Assembly (NCBI RefSeq): GCF_007981265.1
Contig: NZ_CP034363.1
Span: 1,612,001 to 1,676,000 of the forward strand
DNA length: 64,000 nucleotides
Source: Pantoea sp. CCBC3-3-1
GTDB taxonomy: Bacteria; Pseudomonadota; Gammaproteobacteria; Enterobacterales; Enterobacteriaceae
Direction: 5' to 3'
The first letter of the stretch is position 1; each line of letters starts with the position of its first letter. Below, piece by piece: positions 42,848 through 51,837 of the stretch. The notes beneath the pieces are model-generated. The model had not been told where the DNA came from, ran no database searches, and was given only the letters and a program-made list of their open reading frames with translations. The translations under genes and the position numbers were made by a program.

Positions 42848-44122
42848 ATGTGTTCATCGCACCAGGCCGACAAGTGGATGCTCTGCCCGCAGTGTGACCT
42901 GATGACACAGTTACCGGAACTAAAGCCGGGCAGCAAAGCCAGCTGCCCGCGCTGCGAAACCACGCTGGTGGTTAACTGGGATGAGCCGCGCAAGCGGCCA
43001 ACCGGCTATGCGCTTGCCGCGTTGTTTATGCTGGTTCTGGCTAATCTGTTTCCCTTCGTCAATATGCATGTGGCTGGGCTGAGCAGTGAAATAACCCTGA
43101 TGCGGATCCCTCAGGTGATGGTTTCTGAGGACTACAATAGCCTGGCAACGCTGTTTATGCTGTTTGTGCAGGCCGTGCCTGCCGTCTGCATGGTAGCGAT
43201 CTTGCTGTTGGTGAATCCCGTCAGAATCCCGTTACCGCTGAAACGCGTAATGGCACGTATTTTGTTTCAAATTAAAAGCTGGGGAATGGCAGAGATTTTT
43301 CTTGCTGGCGTTCTGGTGAGCTTCGTCAAGCTGATGGCCTATGGCGATGTCGGCATCGGCACCAGTTTCATTCCGTGGTGCCTGTTTTGTCTGTTACAGG
43401 TTCGGGCTTTTCAGTGTGTGGACAGGCGCTGGATGTGGCAGCGAATAGCCCCGGTTCCGGAGTTGCCGGCCAAACCGGTGCCGGCAATCAGTGGGCTTCG
43501 ACAGGGTATGCGCTCCTGTAGTTGCTGCACCGCCATTCTTTCAGCCGATCGGTTTACCTGCCCACGCTGTGGTACAGGTGGCCACGTCCGTCGCAAAAAC
43601 AGCCTGCAATGGACGCTGGCGCTGCTGATGACCTCCATATTGCTCTATATCCCCGCTAATGTGATGCCAATCATGATTACCGAATCGCTGGGGACGAAGA
43701 TGACATCAACGATTATGGCTGGCGTAGTTTTACTGTGGAGCGAGGGATCATATCCCATTGCGCTGGTCATTTTTATTGCCAGTATCATGGTGCCTTCGTT
43801 GAAAATGCTGGCCATAGGCTGGTTATGTTGGGATGCCAATGGCAAAGGCACACCGCATCACGACAGCGAAAAAATGCACAAAATTTATGAAGTAGTGGAA
43901 TTTGTTGGCCGCTGGTCAATGATTGACGTATTTGTGATTGCGGTACTTTCTGCACTGGTGCGGATGGGGCAATTGATGAGTATTTATCCCGCGACGGGGG
44001 CGTTGCTTTTCGCTCTGGTAGTCATCCTGACGATGTTTGCTGCCATGGTCTTTGACCCTCGTTTGACCTGGGATCGTGTACGTGAAAACAGTATTGAGGA
44101 GCCGAGCATTGCAGGAAAATAA
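42848..44122 (+). CDS. pqiA: Intermembrane transport protein PqiA
   Basis: PqiA is the inner-membrane part of the PqiABC system for moving lipids between the membranes, induced by paraquat in E. coli. The 424-residue protein contains two similar halves, each starting with a zinc-ribbon-like CxxC pair: CPQC and CPRC near the N-terminus, and CSCC and CPRC around residues 220-240. Each is followed by about four membrane helices. Its 3' end overlaps pqiB by 14 bases. It is read with uup upstream. Confidence 0.95.
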   Translation: MCSSHQADKWMLCPQCDLMTQLPELKPGSKASCPRCETTLVVNWDEPRKRPTGYALAALFMLVLANLFPFVNMHVAGLSSEITLMRIPQVMVSEDYNSLATLFMLFVQAVPAVCMVAILLLVNPVRIPLPLKRVMARILFQIKSWGMAEIFLAGVLVSFVKLMAYGDVGIGTSFIPWCLFCLLQVRAFQCVDRRWMWQRIAPVPELPAKPVPAISGLRQGMRSCSCCTAILSADRFTCPRCGTGGHVRRKNSLQWTLALLMTSILLYIPANVMPIMITESLGTKMTSTIMAGVVLLWSEGSYPIALVIFIASIMVPSLKMLAIGWLCWDANGKGTPHHDSEKMHKIYEVVEFVGRWSMIDVFVIAVLSALVRMGQLMSIYPATGALLFALVVILTMFAAMVFDPRLTWDRVRENSIEEPSIAGK

Positions 44123-45749
44123 TCACGGCGTAGCGAAGGTTGATCAAATCAAACGCTGGTCACCCGTCTGGATCATCCCCATTGTCACCTTATTGATCGG
44201 TGCATGGATCCTTTATTATCACTTCAGCCATCAGGGGCCGCTGGTTACGCTGATCACCACCAATGCTGAAGGCATTGAGGGCGGAAAAACGGCGATTAAA
44301 AGCCGCAGCGTCGATGTTGGCGTGGTCGAAAGCGCGGTGCTGACCGATGACCTGCATCATGTTGAAATCACCGCTCGCCTGAATTCCGGGATGGAAAAGC
44401 TGCTCAAAGGCGACAGCGCATTCTGGGTGGTTAAACCGACTATCGGCCGCGAAGGCGTGACCGGACTGGGCACCTTGCTTTCTGGCGCCTATATTGAGCT
44501 GCAACCGGGCAATAAAGGTGACAAGCCGGAGCAATATAAGCTGCTGGATGCGCCTCCTCTTGCCCCGCCGGATGCTAAAGGCATCAGGATTACCCTCGAC
44601 AGCGCGAAAGCCGGCCAGCTGAATCCCGGCGATCCGGTACTGTTCCGTGGCTACCGGGTGGGTTCAGTGGAGACCAGTCATTTCGATGCGGATAAACGCA
44701 TGATGACGTATCAGCTGTTTGTTGCTGCGCCTTACGATCGTCTGGTGACCACCAACGTTCGCTTCTGGAAAGACAGCGGTATCGCAGTGGATATGTCGGC
44801 CTCAGGAATGCGTGTGGAAATGGGTTCACTGACCACGCTGTTTAGTGGCGGCGTCAGTTTTGACGTGCCGGACGGCTGGGAACTCGGGAAAATCGCCGAC
44901 AACAAATCTGAATATAAACTGTTTGACGATCAGCGCAGCATCCAGGATTCCCTCTACACCGTGCACAGAGACTTCCTGATGTTCTTCAGCGATTCAATTC
45001 GTGGCCTGCAACCCGGCGCACCGGTTGAGTTCCGTGGCATCCGTCTGGGAACCGTTGCAGAGGTGCCGTTTAAATCGACCAAAGTCAGACAGCAGCTGGG
45101 TAACGATTATCGTATTCCTGTGCTGATCCGCATTGAGCCCGATCGTTTCCAGAGCATGCTGGGCAAAGACTTTGATATCGAACAGCATCTGAAAGACGGT
45201 ATTAAGGCCGGTTTAAGAGCGTCATTGAAGTCAGCTAACCTGCTCACCGGTTCGCTTTATATCGATCTGGACTTCAATGAAAATGCGAAGCCCGTTACCG
45301 GCCCAACATCGTTTGCTGGCTATGAGCTCATCCCAACGACAAGCGGGGGTCTGGCGCAGATTCAGCAGAAGCTAATGGATACGCTGGATAAAATTAATAA
45401 TCTGCCGCTGAATCCAATGATTAATCAGGCAACCGGCACGCTGAAAGAGAGCCAGCGTACTATTCGGGAGCTGCAAAAAACGTTGGATAACATTAATCAG
45501 ATTACCGGTAGCCAGTCGATGAAAGAGCTGCCGCAGGATATGCAGAAAACGCTACGCGAGCTGAATAACAGCATGAAGGGCTTCCAGCCTGGCGCGCCTG
45601 CTTACAGTAAACTGGTTGGCGATATGCAACGTCTGGATCAGGTATTACGGGAGCTTCAGCCGGTCCTGAAAACGCTGAATGCCAAAAGTAATGCGCTGGT
45701 GTTTGAAGCGAAACCCGGACAGGACCCACAGCCGAAGAGGGCGAAATAA
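44109..45749 (+). CDS. pqiB: Intermembrane transport protein PqiB (three MCE domains, TTG start)
   Basis: PqiB forms a periplasm-spanning hollow needle from stacked MCE hexamers. The 546-residue protein (E. coli 546) has one N-terminal membrane helix (about 15-35), three MCE domains (about 45-140, 160-225, 285-400) and a C-terminal helical tail that forms the needle (GGLAQIQQKLMDTLDKIN onward). I place the start at TTG 44109, giving MQENNHGVAKVDQIKRWSPVW, because a GAGGAG site lies seven bases upstream and this reproduces the E. coli N-terminus and length; the open frame extends to a GTG at 44076 but has no such support. Confidence 0.93.
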   Translation: MQENNHGVAKVDQIKRWSPVWIIPIVTLLIGAWILYYHFSHQGPLVTLITTNAEGIEGGKTAIKSRSVDVGVVESAVLTDDLHHVEITARLNSGMEKLLKGDSAFWVVKPTIGREGVTGLGTLLSGAYIELQPGNKGDKPEQYKLLDAPPLAPPDAKGIRITLDSAKAGQLNPGDPVLFRGYRVGSVETSHFDADKRMMTYQLFVAAPYDRLVTTNVRFWKDSGIAVDMSASGMRVEMGSLTTLFSGGVSFDVPDGWELGKIADNKSEYKLFDDQRSIQDSLYTVHRDFLMFFSDSIRGLQPGAPVEFRGIRLGTVAEVPFKSTKVRQQLGNDYRIPVLIRIEPDRFQSMLGKDFDIEQHLKDGIKAGLRASLKSANLLTGSLYIDLDFNENAKPVTGPTSFAGYELIPTTSGGLAQIQQKLMDTLDKINNLPLNPMINQATGTLKESQRTIRELQKTLDNINQITGSQSMKELPQDMQKTLRELNNSMKGFQPGAPAYSKLVGDMQRLDQVLRELQPVLKTLNAKSNALVFEAKPGQDPQPKRAK

Positions 45750-46315
45750 TGATGAAATGGATCCCCGTTGCCCTGGCGCTGGCGCTGAGCGCCTGTAGTA
45801 GCACGCCTGAGACGACCTATTATCAACTACCTTCAGCTGCGAAAAGCACGGTAGCAAGCAGCAGTGCCAACGCGCTGCGTCCTTCGGTGTTTGTGCAGCA
45901 TGTTTCCGTGCCTGACTATCTGGCCGGTAACGGCCTGGTGTATCAGGCCAGTGAAGTGAAATATGTGATTGCCAGTAATAATCTCTGGGCCAGCCCGCTG
46001 GATCAACAGCTACAGCAGACCTTAGTGGCTAATCTCAGCGAGGCGTTGCCGGGCTGGTTGGTCTCTGCTTCGCCGCTGGGGCAGCAGCAAGATACGCTCA
46101 CCGTAAACGTTACGGGCTTTCACGGACGCTATGATGGTCATGCCGTTCTGAGTGGTGACTGGGTACTGGAACATCAGGGACAAATCCTGAAGCGTTCTTT
46201 TGCGCTGGATATCCCACAGAAAGAGGACGGCTATGATGCGCTGGTCAAAACGCTGGCTCAGGGGTGGCAGCAGGAAGCCCGGGAGATGGCCAACGCCGTC
46301 CGCAGTAATAATTAA
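45749..46315 (+). CDS. pqiC: Intermembrane transport lipoprotein PqiC
   Basis: PqiC (YmbA) is the outer-membrane lipoprotein that receives the PqiB needle. The 188-residue precursor has a short signal and a lipobox LSAC, so Cys16 would be acylated, followed by the ABC_trans_aux domain (TTYYQLP and VFVQHVSVPDYLAGNGLVYQ, the latter split). The ATG overlaps the pqiB TAA by one base, closing the pqiABC operon, and a terminator follows. Confidence 0.94.
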   Translation: MMKWIPVALALALSACSSTPETTYYQLPSAAKSTVASSSANALRPSVFVQHVSVPDYLAGNGLVYQASEVKYVIASNNLWASPLDQQLQQTLVANLSEALPGWLVSASPLGQQQDTLTVNVTGFHGRYDGHAVLSGDWVLEHQGQILKRSFALDIPQKEDGYDALVKTLAQGWQQEAREMANAVRSNN

Positions 46316-46335
46316 GGAAAATTAATCTATCCGCT

Positions 46336-46387
46336 AAGCCCTTGATTATCGCAATTCAGATTTATGCGTAATCGGGGCTTTTTTTAT
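46336..46387 (+). terminator. Terminator after pqiC
   Basis: AAGCCC...TGATTA pairs with TAATC...GGGCTT, an interrupted stem with a long loop, followed by seven T. Confidence 0.8.
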
Positions 46388-46592
46388 GCTTTTACAGCAG
46401 CTTATCAAAATTCCTCGGGTGAATTCAGAGAATGCATCGTGAAGGTGCTTATGCATTTTTATGACATTGGCGTGAATTTTGCGCATTGAAATTAATGTCA
46501 AATGGCGTTAGAACTAAATTGTGATTGCGTATGCACTCACTGATTTCTTTCCACCAGATTCCACCTGACCTGAAGAGGGGATTACAGGCATG

Positions 46593-46760
46593 ATGAAGAG
46601 ACAGAAACGAGATCGGCTCGAACGGGCACATTCACGAGGTTATCAGGCCGGTATTACCGGGCGTCCCAAAGAGATGTGTCCCTATCAAATGATAGACGCG
46701 AGGTCTCACTGGTTGGGAGGTTGGCGACAAGCTATGGAGGACAGGACGGTTACTGCGTAA
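46593..46760 (+). CDS. rmf: Ribosome modulation factor
   Basis: RMF binds 70S ribosomes in stationary phase and drives formation of inactive 100S dimers. This 55-codon gene encodes MKRQKRDRLERAHSRGYQAG at the N-terminus, then GRPKEMCPYQ, SHWLGGWRQAM and an EDRTVTA end, matching E. coli RMF in length and sequence. The sequence reads ATGATG here, so translation could start one codon earlier at 46590, which is closer to the GAGGGG ribosome site. It is followed by a terminator it shares with the convergent fabA. About 200 bases upstream is A/T-rich without another gene. Confidence 0.95.
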   Translation: MKRQKRDRLERAHSRGYQAGITGRPKEMCPYQMIDARSHWLGGWRQAMEDRTVTA

Positions 46761-46788
46761 CCCGATTGTTCAGTGTAAAAAAGGACGA

Positions 46789-46815
46789 GGACCTCCGCCG
46801 CAGCGGAGGTTTCTG
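46789..46815. terminator. Terminator between rmf and fabA
   Basis: ACCTCCGC pairs with GCGGAGGT across a CGCA loop, followed by TTCTGTTTT on the plus strand. It ends rmf and probably also fabA from the other side. Confidence 0.85.
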
Positions 46816-46825
46816 TTTTAGCGAC

Positions 46826-47344
46826 TTAGAAAGCGGTCGTATCTTTAAACAGACCGACTTTCAGATCGGTAGCGTTATAAATAACATGGCCGTCTACCAG
46901 CACTTCACCATCTGCCACACCCATCACCAGCTTACGGTTAATTACGCGCTTAAAATGAATGCGGTAGGAAACTTTTTTCGCGTCAGGCAAAACCTGACCG
47001 GTAAATTTCACTTCGCCCACGCCCAGCGCACGGCCTTTACCTTCAGCGCCTAACCAGCCGAGGTAGAATCCAACCAGCTGCCACATCGCATCCAGACCCA
47101 GACAGCCCGGCATAACCGGATCGCCGATAAAATGACAGCCAAAGAACCACAGGTCTGGATTGATATCCAGTTCAGCTTCCACGAAGCCTTTACCATAGTT
47201 GCCGCCGTCTTCGGTCATTTTCACTACGCGGTCCATCATCAGCATATTACCAGATGGCAACGGTGGGCCTTCAGCGCCGAAAAGTTCACCACGACCGGAA
47301 GCAATCAGGTCTTCTTTTGTATAGGATTCGCGTTTATCTACCAT
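46826..47344 (-). CDS. fabA: 3-hydroxydecanoyl-ACP dehydratase/isomerase
   Basis: FabA dehydrates 3-hydroxydecanoyl-ACP and isomerises trans-2 to cis-3-decenoyl-ACP, the branch point to unsaturated fatty acids. The 172-residue hot-dog-fold protein (E. coli 172) has the catalytic pair His71 and Asp85 within [21 protein letters not shown] (His and Asp in successive halves). The ATG at 47344 follows a GAGAA site. FadR- and FabR-type sites lie directly upstream, overlapping the end of lonH. Confidence 0.98.
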   Translation of the reverse strand: MVDKRESYTKEDLIASGRGELFGAEGPPLPSGNMLMMDRVVKMTEDGGNYGKGFVEAELDINPDLWFFGCHFIGDPVMPGCLGLDAMWQLVGFYLGWLGAEGKGRALGVGEVKFTGQVLPDAKKVSYRIHFKRVINRKLVMGVADGEVLVDGHVIYNATDLKVGLFKDTTAF

Positions 47345-47382
47345 GTTCTCAATAAGCCTTATTTTAATGAATCACGAAGGTT

Positions 47383-47400
47383 AGCTTACAGCTGTAAGCT
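47383..47400 (-). promoter_or_regulatory. FabR-type palindrome before fabA
   Basis: AGCTTACAGCTGTAAGCT is a perfect 18-base palindrome in the position where E. coli fabA carries its FabR operator (AGCGTACA..TGTTAGCT). A -10-like TAACCT follows on the minus strand. FabR represses unsaturated fatty acid genes in response to unsaturated acyl thioesters. Confidence 0.75.
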
Positions 47401-47417
47401 GAACAAGTCCGATCAGC
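47400..47417 (-). promoter_or_regulatory. FadR activator site before fabA
   Basis: The minus strand reads CGCTGATCGGACTTGTTC, close to the FadR site of E. coli fabA (CTGATCGGACTTGTTCAG). FadR activates fabA from this position near -40. The site overlaps the last codons and stop of lonH. Confidence 0.8.
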
Positions 47418-49164
47418 GCTGGTTGAACCAGTTTAACCAGCGCAGCGGCCAGGCACGCTGGCGCCCGTCCTGCTGAGTAATTTGCGTAATACGTTCCTGT
47501 ATTGATCGTAGCAAACAGGAACCTTCTTCTTTATCCCACTCTGCGCCAGTCAGAAGCGGAAGGGCCTCTTCAACGCTTTCCACCGCCCAGATATGGAAGG
47601 TACCTTCTCGTACGGCATCCACCACTTCCTGCTGTAACGAAAGATGGCGAACGTTGGCTACAGGAATAATAACGCCCTGTTTACCGTTAAGCTCGCGCTG
47701 ATGACAAATATGGAAGAAGCCTTCAATTTTTTCGTTAAGGCCGCCCACCGGTTGTACGCGACCAAACTGATCAACCGAGCCGGTGACAGCAATTTGTTGA
47801 GTAATTGGTTGACCTGACAGCGCGCTAATCAGTGCGCAAAGCTCCGCAAGAGAGGCGCTGTCACCGTCTACTTCAGAATAAGATTGCTCAAACACTAATG
47901 ACGCCGAGAAGGGAAGCTGCTGCTCTAATTCAAGTTCTGCAATCAACCACGCCTGCATAATCATCATGCCTTTAGCATGGATGTTGCCGCCAAGTTCGGC
48001 CTTGCGCTCAACGTCATGAAACTCGCCGTCGCCGACGTGAACGACGCAGCTAATTCTTGAAGGTTCTCCAAAGGCGCGAGGATGACCCGGAAATTCAATT
48101 ACCGACAGGGCATTAATTTGCCCAACCATCTCGCCTTCAGTCTCAATTAAGATCTGTTCAAGCAGGATTTCGTCCCGTACGCGCTCGGCAAGGAAACCTT
48201 CACGCCATTCGCGCGTTTCCAGTGCGGTTTGCAGATGTTCACCGCCGATCGCCTCATCAGGACTGTACATGGACGCCTCTTGCAACTGGCGGGCTATCCA
48301 TGCAGGGCAGAGCGGCAGCGTATCCTGATCGCCGGTGTAACGCACCGCTTCACGGATCAGTACTGGCCAAAAGTCTTCGGCAATCTCGCCATGACCCTCC
48401 GCGGCTGCGATAGTGCGTATCCACTTAACCCACAGGCTGAAAGCGTCGCCATCAACAATCTGGATGTTATCTTCATACTCTGAATAGAGCACCAGCGAAG
48501 CGAGTTCCGGCTCCATTTCCTGAAAATCTGCCAGCGCATCGCGTTCACCCGTTAATATCAGGCGAAGTTGCAGCGGCATAGACGGAATAGCAACCGGCAG
48601 CGGTCGCGTATCATCCTGAGAGTGCCACTCGAAGCGTTGAGTCGTCAGGATTTTCTTTAAACGAAGCCACAGGAGTGGTTGGGCCAGCAAAGCTCGCAGC
48701 GAAAGGATCAGCGTCCCGCCGTTAGCTTTGTGAACCAGACCAGGCTCCAGCGTTATAACGTTATTAAACTGACGGAAACAACCAAAAAGCTGTTCAGTTT
48801 CAATCCAGTCAGCGCGATGGATACCGCCCTCGCTGGCAAAATTGTCCTGCAACGATGTGGCAGGTCGCCAGCTAATCGATGCGCCGTCAATCAGATAATG
48901 ACCACCGTAGAGCGTGACGTCTTCACTGTCATCGATGCCGGACATCACTTCTTGCAGTAACGCCTGGTATTCCACGTTTTCTGGCATTTTTACCAGCATT
49001 AGCGGGGTTTTAGCTGGCGTATCCAGCAATAAACTCAGGCCGCTGTACAGCCTCGACTGTACTGCAGAAAAATTGAAATCGTCTTCAGGAACCTGTGAAA
49101 AAAAGGGCTGAATGCTGTCGGTATCGGGCTGCAGGGCGCGCCATTCAAGTCGGTTGTTGGTCAA
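47413..49164 (-). CDS. ycbZ: Lon-family protease LonH (YcbZ)
   Basis: A Lon-like protease of the LonB/YcbZ branch, without a convincing Walker A in the N-terminal half. The C-terminal protease domain has the Ser-Lys dyad: Ser436 in VDGDSAS and Lys479 in GGLNEKIEGF, 43 residues apart as in Lon. The C-terminus ends WPLRWLNWFNQR. E. coli YcbZ is 586 residues; starting at TTG 49164 gives 583 residues and MTNNRLEWRALQPDTDS, alike to the E. coli N-terminus. The open frame reaches 49209, but that TTG lies on a TATAAT promoter element. Physiological substrates are not established. Confidence 0.88.
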   Translation of the reverse strand: MTNNRLEWRALQPDTDSIQPFFSQVPEDDFNFSAVQSRLYSGLSLLLDTPAKTPLMLVKMPENVEYQALLQEVMSGIDDSEDVTLYGGHYLIDGASISWRPATSLQDNFASEGGIHRADWIETEQLFGCFRQFNNVITLEPGLVHKANGGTLILSLRALLAQPLLWLRLKKILTTQRFEWHSQDDTRPLPVAIPSMPLQLRLILTGERDALADFQEMEPELASLVLYSEYEDNIQIVDGDAFSLWVKWIRTIAAAEGHGEIAEDFWPVLIREAVRYTGDQDTLPLCPAWIARQLQEASMYSPDEAIGGEHLQTALETREWREGFLAERVRDEILLEQILIETEGEMVGQINALSVIEFPGHPRAFGEPSRISCVVHVGDGEFHDVERKAELGGNIHAKGMMIMQAWLIAELELEQQLPFSASLVFEQSYSEVDGDSASLAELCALISALSGQPITQQIAVTGSVDQFGRVQPVGGLNEKIEGFFHICHQRELNGKQGVIIPVANVRHLSLQQEVVDAVREGTFHIWAVESVEEALPLLTGAEWDKEEGSCLLRSIQERITQITQQDGRQRAWPLRWLNWFNQR

Positions 49165-49200
49165 AGTTATCGTATTATTCTTCAAAGGAGTAAATGCGGC

Positions 49201-49206
49201 ATTATA
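49201..49206 (-). promoter_or_regulatory. -10 element of the lonH (ycbZ) promoter
   Basis: The minus strand carries a perfect TATAAT ending 37 bases before the assigned TTG start. The -35 (GTGCTT with 17-base spacing) is weak. If real, transcription begins near 49194, which excludes a start at 49209. Confidence 0.5.
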
Positions 49207-49349
49207 CAAGATTTCAGCCTGTTAAGCACCGCAGACATGCATTACCCTGCACTCTGTAACAGAGTTTATGAGATAAGCCCCGTTTTCTGTGCGGCACCGA
49301 TAAAAAAGCTGTTATTCTAAATAAGTTATGTGAGCGGCATGAGATCCCG

Positions 49350-49805
49350 ATGAAATATCAGCAACTGGAAAATCTGGAAAGCGGGTGGAAATGGAAATAC
49401 CTCGTAAAAAAGCACCGGGAAGGTGAGGCGATTACGCGTTATCCCGAGCGCAGCGCTGCGGAGGTTGCTGTTGGGGAACTGCTGGCAATAGAGAATCGGC
49501 CGGTTGAGGTGGTGCAGTGGATTAGCCAGCACATGAATCCTGCTCTTGAAAACCGCATGAAGCAAACGATTCGTGCTCGACGTAAGCGCCATTTCAATGC
49601 GGAACATCAGCATACGCGAAAAAAATCGATCGATTTGGAATATCTGGTTTGGCAACGTCTGGCCGGTCTTGCGCAGCGCCGACACAGTACCTTATCGGAA
49701 ACGATTGTTCAGCTCATTGAAGATGCCGAGCGTAAAGAGCAGTATGCCAGTCAGATGTCTTCCCTGAAACAGGATTTGCAGGCTATTTTAGGTAAGCCAG
49801 ATTAG
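49350..49805 (+). CDS. matP: Macrodomain Ter protein MatP
   Basis: MatP binds matS sites across the terminus region, condensing the Ter macrodomain and linking it to the divisome. The 151-residue protein (E. coli 150) has an N-terminal four-helix DNA-binding domain with [25 protein letters not shown] (in two parts), a ribbon-helix-helix segment ([21 protein letters not shown], split) and a C-terminal coiled coil for tetramer formation. It is divergent from lonH and followed by the ompA terminator. Confidence 0.97.
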   Translation: MKYQQLENLESGWKWKYLVKKHREGEAITRYPERSAAEVAVGELLAIENRPVEVVQWISQHMNPALENRMKQTIRARRKRHFNAEHQHTRKKSIDLEYLVWQRLAGLAQRRHSTLSETIVQLIEDAERKEQYASQMSSLKQDLQAILGKPD

Positions 49806-49840
49806 CTGGGCTACGGCAATATTTCCCCATGCCCTGACCA

Positions 49841-49871
49841 AAAAAAACCTCGCCGAAGCGAGGTTTTTTTA
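49841..49871. terminator. Bidirectional terminator between matP and ompA
   Basis: ACCTCGC / GCGAGGT with a CGAA loop, flanked by seven A and seven T, so it works on both strands. Confidence 0.93.
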
Positions 49872-49883
49872 TCAAAGCGAAAC

Positions 49884-50948
49884 TTAGCCCTGTGGCTGAG
49901 TTACAACGTCTTTGATGCCTTTAACCTGAATTTCTACACGACGGTCTGGACCCAGACATTCGATCAGGGCATTACGGCCTTTCACGCTGTCACAGGTGTT
50001 GCCGGTAACTGGGTTAGATTCACCCATGCCACGTGCAGAGATCTTGTTAGAAGGGATGCCTTTAGAAACGAGGTAGTCAACAACAGACTGTGCACGTTTC
50101 TCAGACAGTTTCTGGTTGTACTGCTCTGAACCGATACGGTCAGTGAAGCCCAGAACGACAACGTTGCCGTCTTTAGGATCCAGGGAGCTCAGCTGGGTGT
50201 ACAGCTGATCCAGAGCCTGCTGACCTTCTGGCTTCAGAGTTGCCTTGTTGAAGGTGAACAGAACGTCTGATTTCAGAGTGAAACGCTTGGTTTCAACAAC
50301 TGGAGCTGGAGCCGGAGCCGGCGCTACTACTGGAGCAGCTTCGTCCTGGCCAAAGCGGTAGGAAACACCTACGCTCAGCATGGCGTTGTCTGGACGCGCA
50401 CCAACGGTGTTCGCATCACCAATGTTGTTAACCCACTGGTAATCCAGACGGGTAGCCCAGTTTTTGGTTACTGCGTATTCAACACCAACGGCTGCCAGCG
50501 GAGAAACACCGGTGTCGTGATCGCTGATGCGAACACCGTTGTTGTTTTGCGTGGAGTCAGCGCGCCATACCATGCCGCCCAGACGAGTGTACACGTCCAG
50601 ATCGTCATAGATTGGGTAGCTCAGTTTAGCAGCCAGCTGAACGCCCTGTGCTTTGAATGCGCCGTTTACGTTGTTGCCTTTGTTAGGCATACGACCTAAC
50701 CAGTCATAACCCAGTTCGAAGCCCAGGTACTGGTTAGCCTGATAGCCACCGAATGCACCAGCGCCCAGCTGGCTTTCGTGAGTTGGGCCGTCGTTGTTTG
50801 CATAACCGTTACCGTAGTAACCAGTGTCGTGATACTGAGACCAGCCCAGTTTTGCACCGGTGTACCAGGTGTCATCTTTAGGGGCGGCCTGCGCTACGGT
50901 AGCGAAGCCAGCCAGTGCCACTGCAATTGCGATAGCTGTCTTTTTCAT
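49884..50948 (-). CDS. ompA: Outer membrane protein A
   Basis: OmpA ties the outer membrane to peptidoglycan. The 354-residue precursor has a signal peptide ([21 protein letters not shown]), an eight-stranded barrel (about 22-195), an Ala-Pro hinge ([11 protein letters not shown] near 212-222) and a C-terminal OmpA/MotB peptidoglycan-binding domain with the [16 protein letters not shown] segment and a Cys pair. Codon bias is strong. A GAGGCGCAAAAATG ribosome region and a 124-base leader resemble E. coli ompA, where Hfq and MicA act. Confidence 0.98.
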   Translation of the reverse strand: MKKTAIAIAVALAGFATVAQAAPKDDTWYTGAKLGWSQYHDTGYYGNGYANNDGPTHESQLGAGAFGGYQANQYLGFELGYDWLGRMPNKGNNVNGAFKAQGVQLAAKLSYPIYDDLDVYTRLGGMVWRADSTQNNNGVRISDHDTGVSPLAAVGVEYAVTKNWATRLDYQWVNNIGDANTVGARPDNAMLSVGVSYRFGQDEAAPVVAPAPAPAPVVETKRFTLKSDVLFTFNKATLKPEGQQALDQLYTQLSSLDPKDGNVVVLGFTDRIGSEQYNQKLSEKRAQSVVDYLVSKGIPSNKISARGMGESNPVTGNTCDSVKGRNALIECLGPDRRVEIQVKGIKDVVTQPQG

Positions 50949-51079
50949 TTTTGCGCCTCGTTATCATCCAAATAGGCAATGAGCTTTCATTAGCTCTTTG
51001 ATTAATCCTTCGCCGGGTTATGACGCTCGATTATGACTCATCCAAAAAAGGGAGATTATTGAGCACCCTGGCGACGTAA

Positions 51080-51107
51080 AGTCTACAACGTACCAGCAAA
51101 CTTACAA
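51080..51107 (-). promoter_or_regulatory. ompA promoter
   Basis: On the minus strand TTGTAA (51107-51102), 16 bases, TAGACT (51085-51080), then GCCAGGG at 51072, which is where E. coli ompA transcripts start in a nearly identical context (TTGTAGACTTTAC followed by CGCCAGG). Confidence 0.8.
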
Positions 51108-51263
51108 GTAAGATGTGAGGGGCGCCAGCAAAAAAACAGGGATTTATACACAATTTTACACATTCACAACGAACTAAATGGCAAAAAAGGTGACTGCGGA
51201 AGTGAGCTAACCCGTTGTCCCGCCGCGTCATAGCATAATCAGACGGTTATCACGTGCTCAGGA

Positions 51264-51285
51264 GACCTTTCTCATGAGAAAGGTC
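51264..51285. other. 22-base perfect palindrome beside sulA
   Basis: GACCTTTCTC-AT-GAGAAAGGTC forms a 10-bp or longer hairpin 11 bases beyond the sulA stop. On the plus strand it is followed by CTATTTTTAC, on the minus strand by TCCTGAGC, so as an intrinsic terminator it faces the plus strand, opposite to sulA. Confidence 0.6.
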
Positions 51286-51295
51286 CTATTTTTAC

Positions 51296-51799
51296 TTAAT
51301 GATACAAACTTGAGTGAATTTTTAGTCCGTTAAAGGGTCTCTGCCCGGCAATATTGTTCGAATTCGGGCGCATGATCAGTCCTAAAGCCTGGCCACAAGA
51401 TGCCGCTTCCTGAAGTCTGCGACGCTCGTCCGGCGTCATTTCGCCAGGCAACCAACCTAACACCACGCTGTAATTTCCTGTCTGTAAAGCTTTAATCATT
51501 GCTTCGACAGTCGTAATGGCTTCAGTCGATTGTACCTGCATCACTTTATCGAGCGGTAAACCCGACTGACGTAGCCAGCTACGGCTTAATTTTTGTGGCG
51601 GGGTCAGCCATAGCTGCCAGCGGGACTGGGTACCCAGCTGCTGCAGAAGGGGTAATAACAGCATTTGCGTGAGGGCAGGCTGATCATCGCAGTAAATCAG
51701 TTCGCTGATTAAGCCTGTGGCCTGTGCCGATGCGGTACAGGCAGAAGCCTGGCGGAAACTGGCGTTAGCAGAAGGAGATTTCAGGAAATGAGTATGCAT
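51296..51799 (-). CDS. sulA: SOS cell division inhibitor SulA
   Basis: SulA blocks FtsZ polymerisation during the SOS response and is degraded by Lon. The 167-residue protein (E. coli 169) keeps [50 protein letters not shown] and the Lon-recognised C-terminus LKIHSSLYH. The ATG at 51799 is the right start because the LexA box sits just upstream; the open frame extends through that box to 51889 but cannot be translated from the SOS transcript. Confidence 0.97.
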   Translation of the reverse strand: MHTHFLKSPSANASFRQASACTASAQATGLISELIYCDDQPALTQMLLLPLLQQLGTQSRWQLWLTPPQKLSRSWLRQSGLPLDKVMQVQSTEAITTVEAMIKALQTGNYSVVLGWLPGEMTPDERRRLQEAASCGQALGLIMRPNSNNIAGQRPFNGLKIHSSLYH

Positions 51800-51821
51800 A
51801 ATTGGCGTCGCTCGCAGGTCA

Positions 51822-51837
51822 CTGTATGGATATACAG
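51822..51837 (-). promoter_or_regulatory. LexA box of sulA
   Basis: CTG-TATGGATATA-CAG, with flanking A and T, fits the LexA consensus CTG-N10-CAG with its alternating AT core. It lies 23 bases before the sulA ATG, so repression blocks promoter clearance, as in E. coli. Confidence 0.93.

Larger units (their letters stand above)
50949..51295 (-). promoter_or_regulatory. ompA leader, promoter and upstream region to sulA
   Basis: This 347-base gap has no protein gene. It holds the 124-base ompA 5' leader (50949-51072), the ompA promoter, an A/T-rich stretch upstream of it, and at its far end a 22-base palindrome next to the sulA stop. Confidence 0.75.

Noticed and set aside
46676..47053. 125-codon plus-strand frame between rmf and fabA
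   Set aside because: It overlaps the end of rmf and runs antisense through fabA and across the terminator; the real genes explain the sequence.
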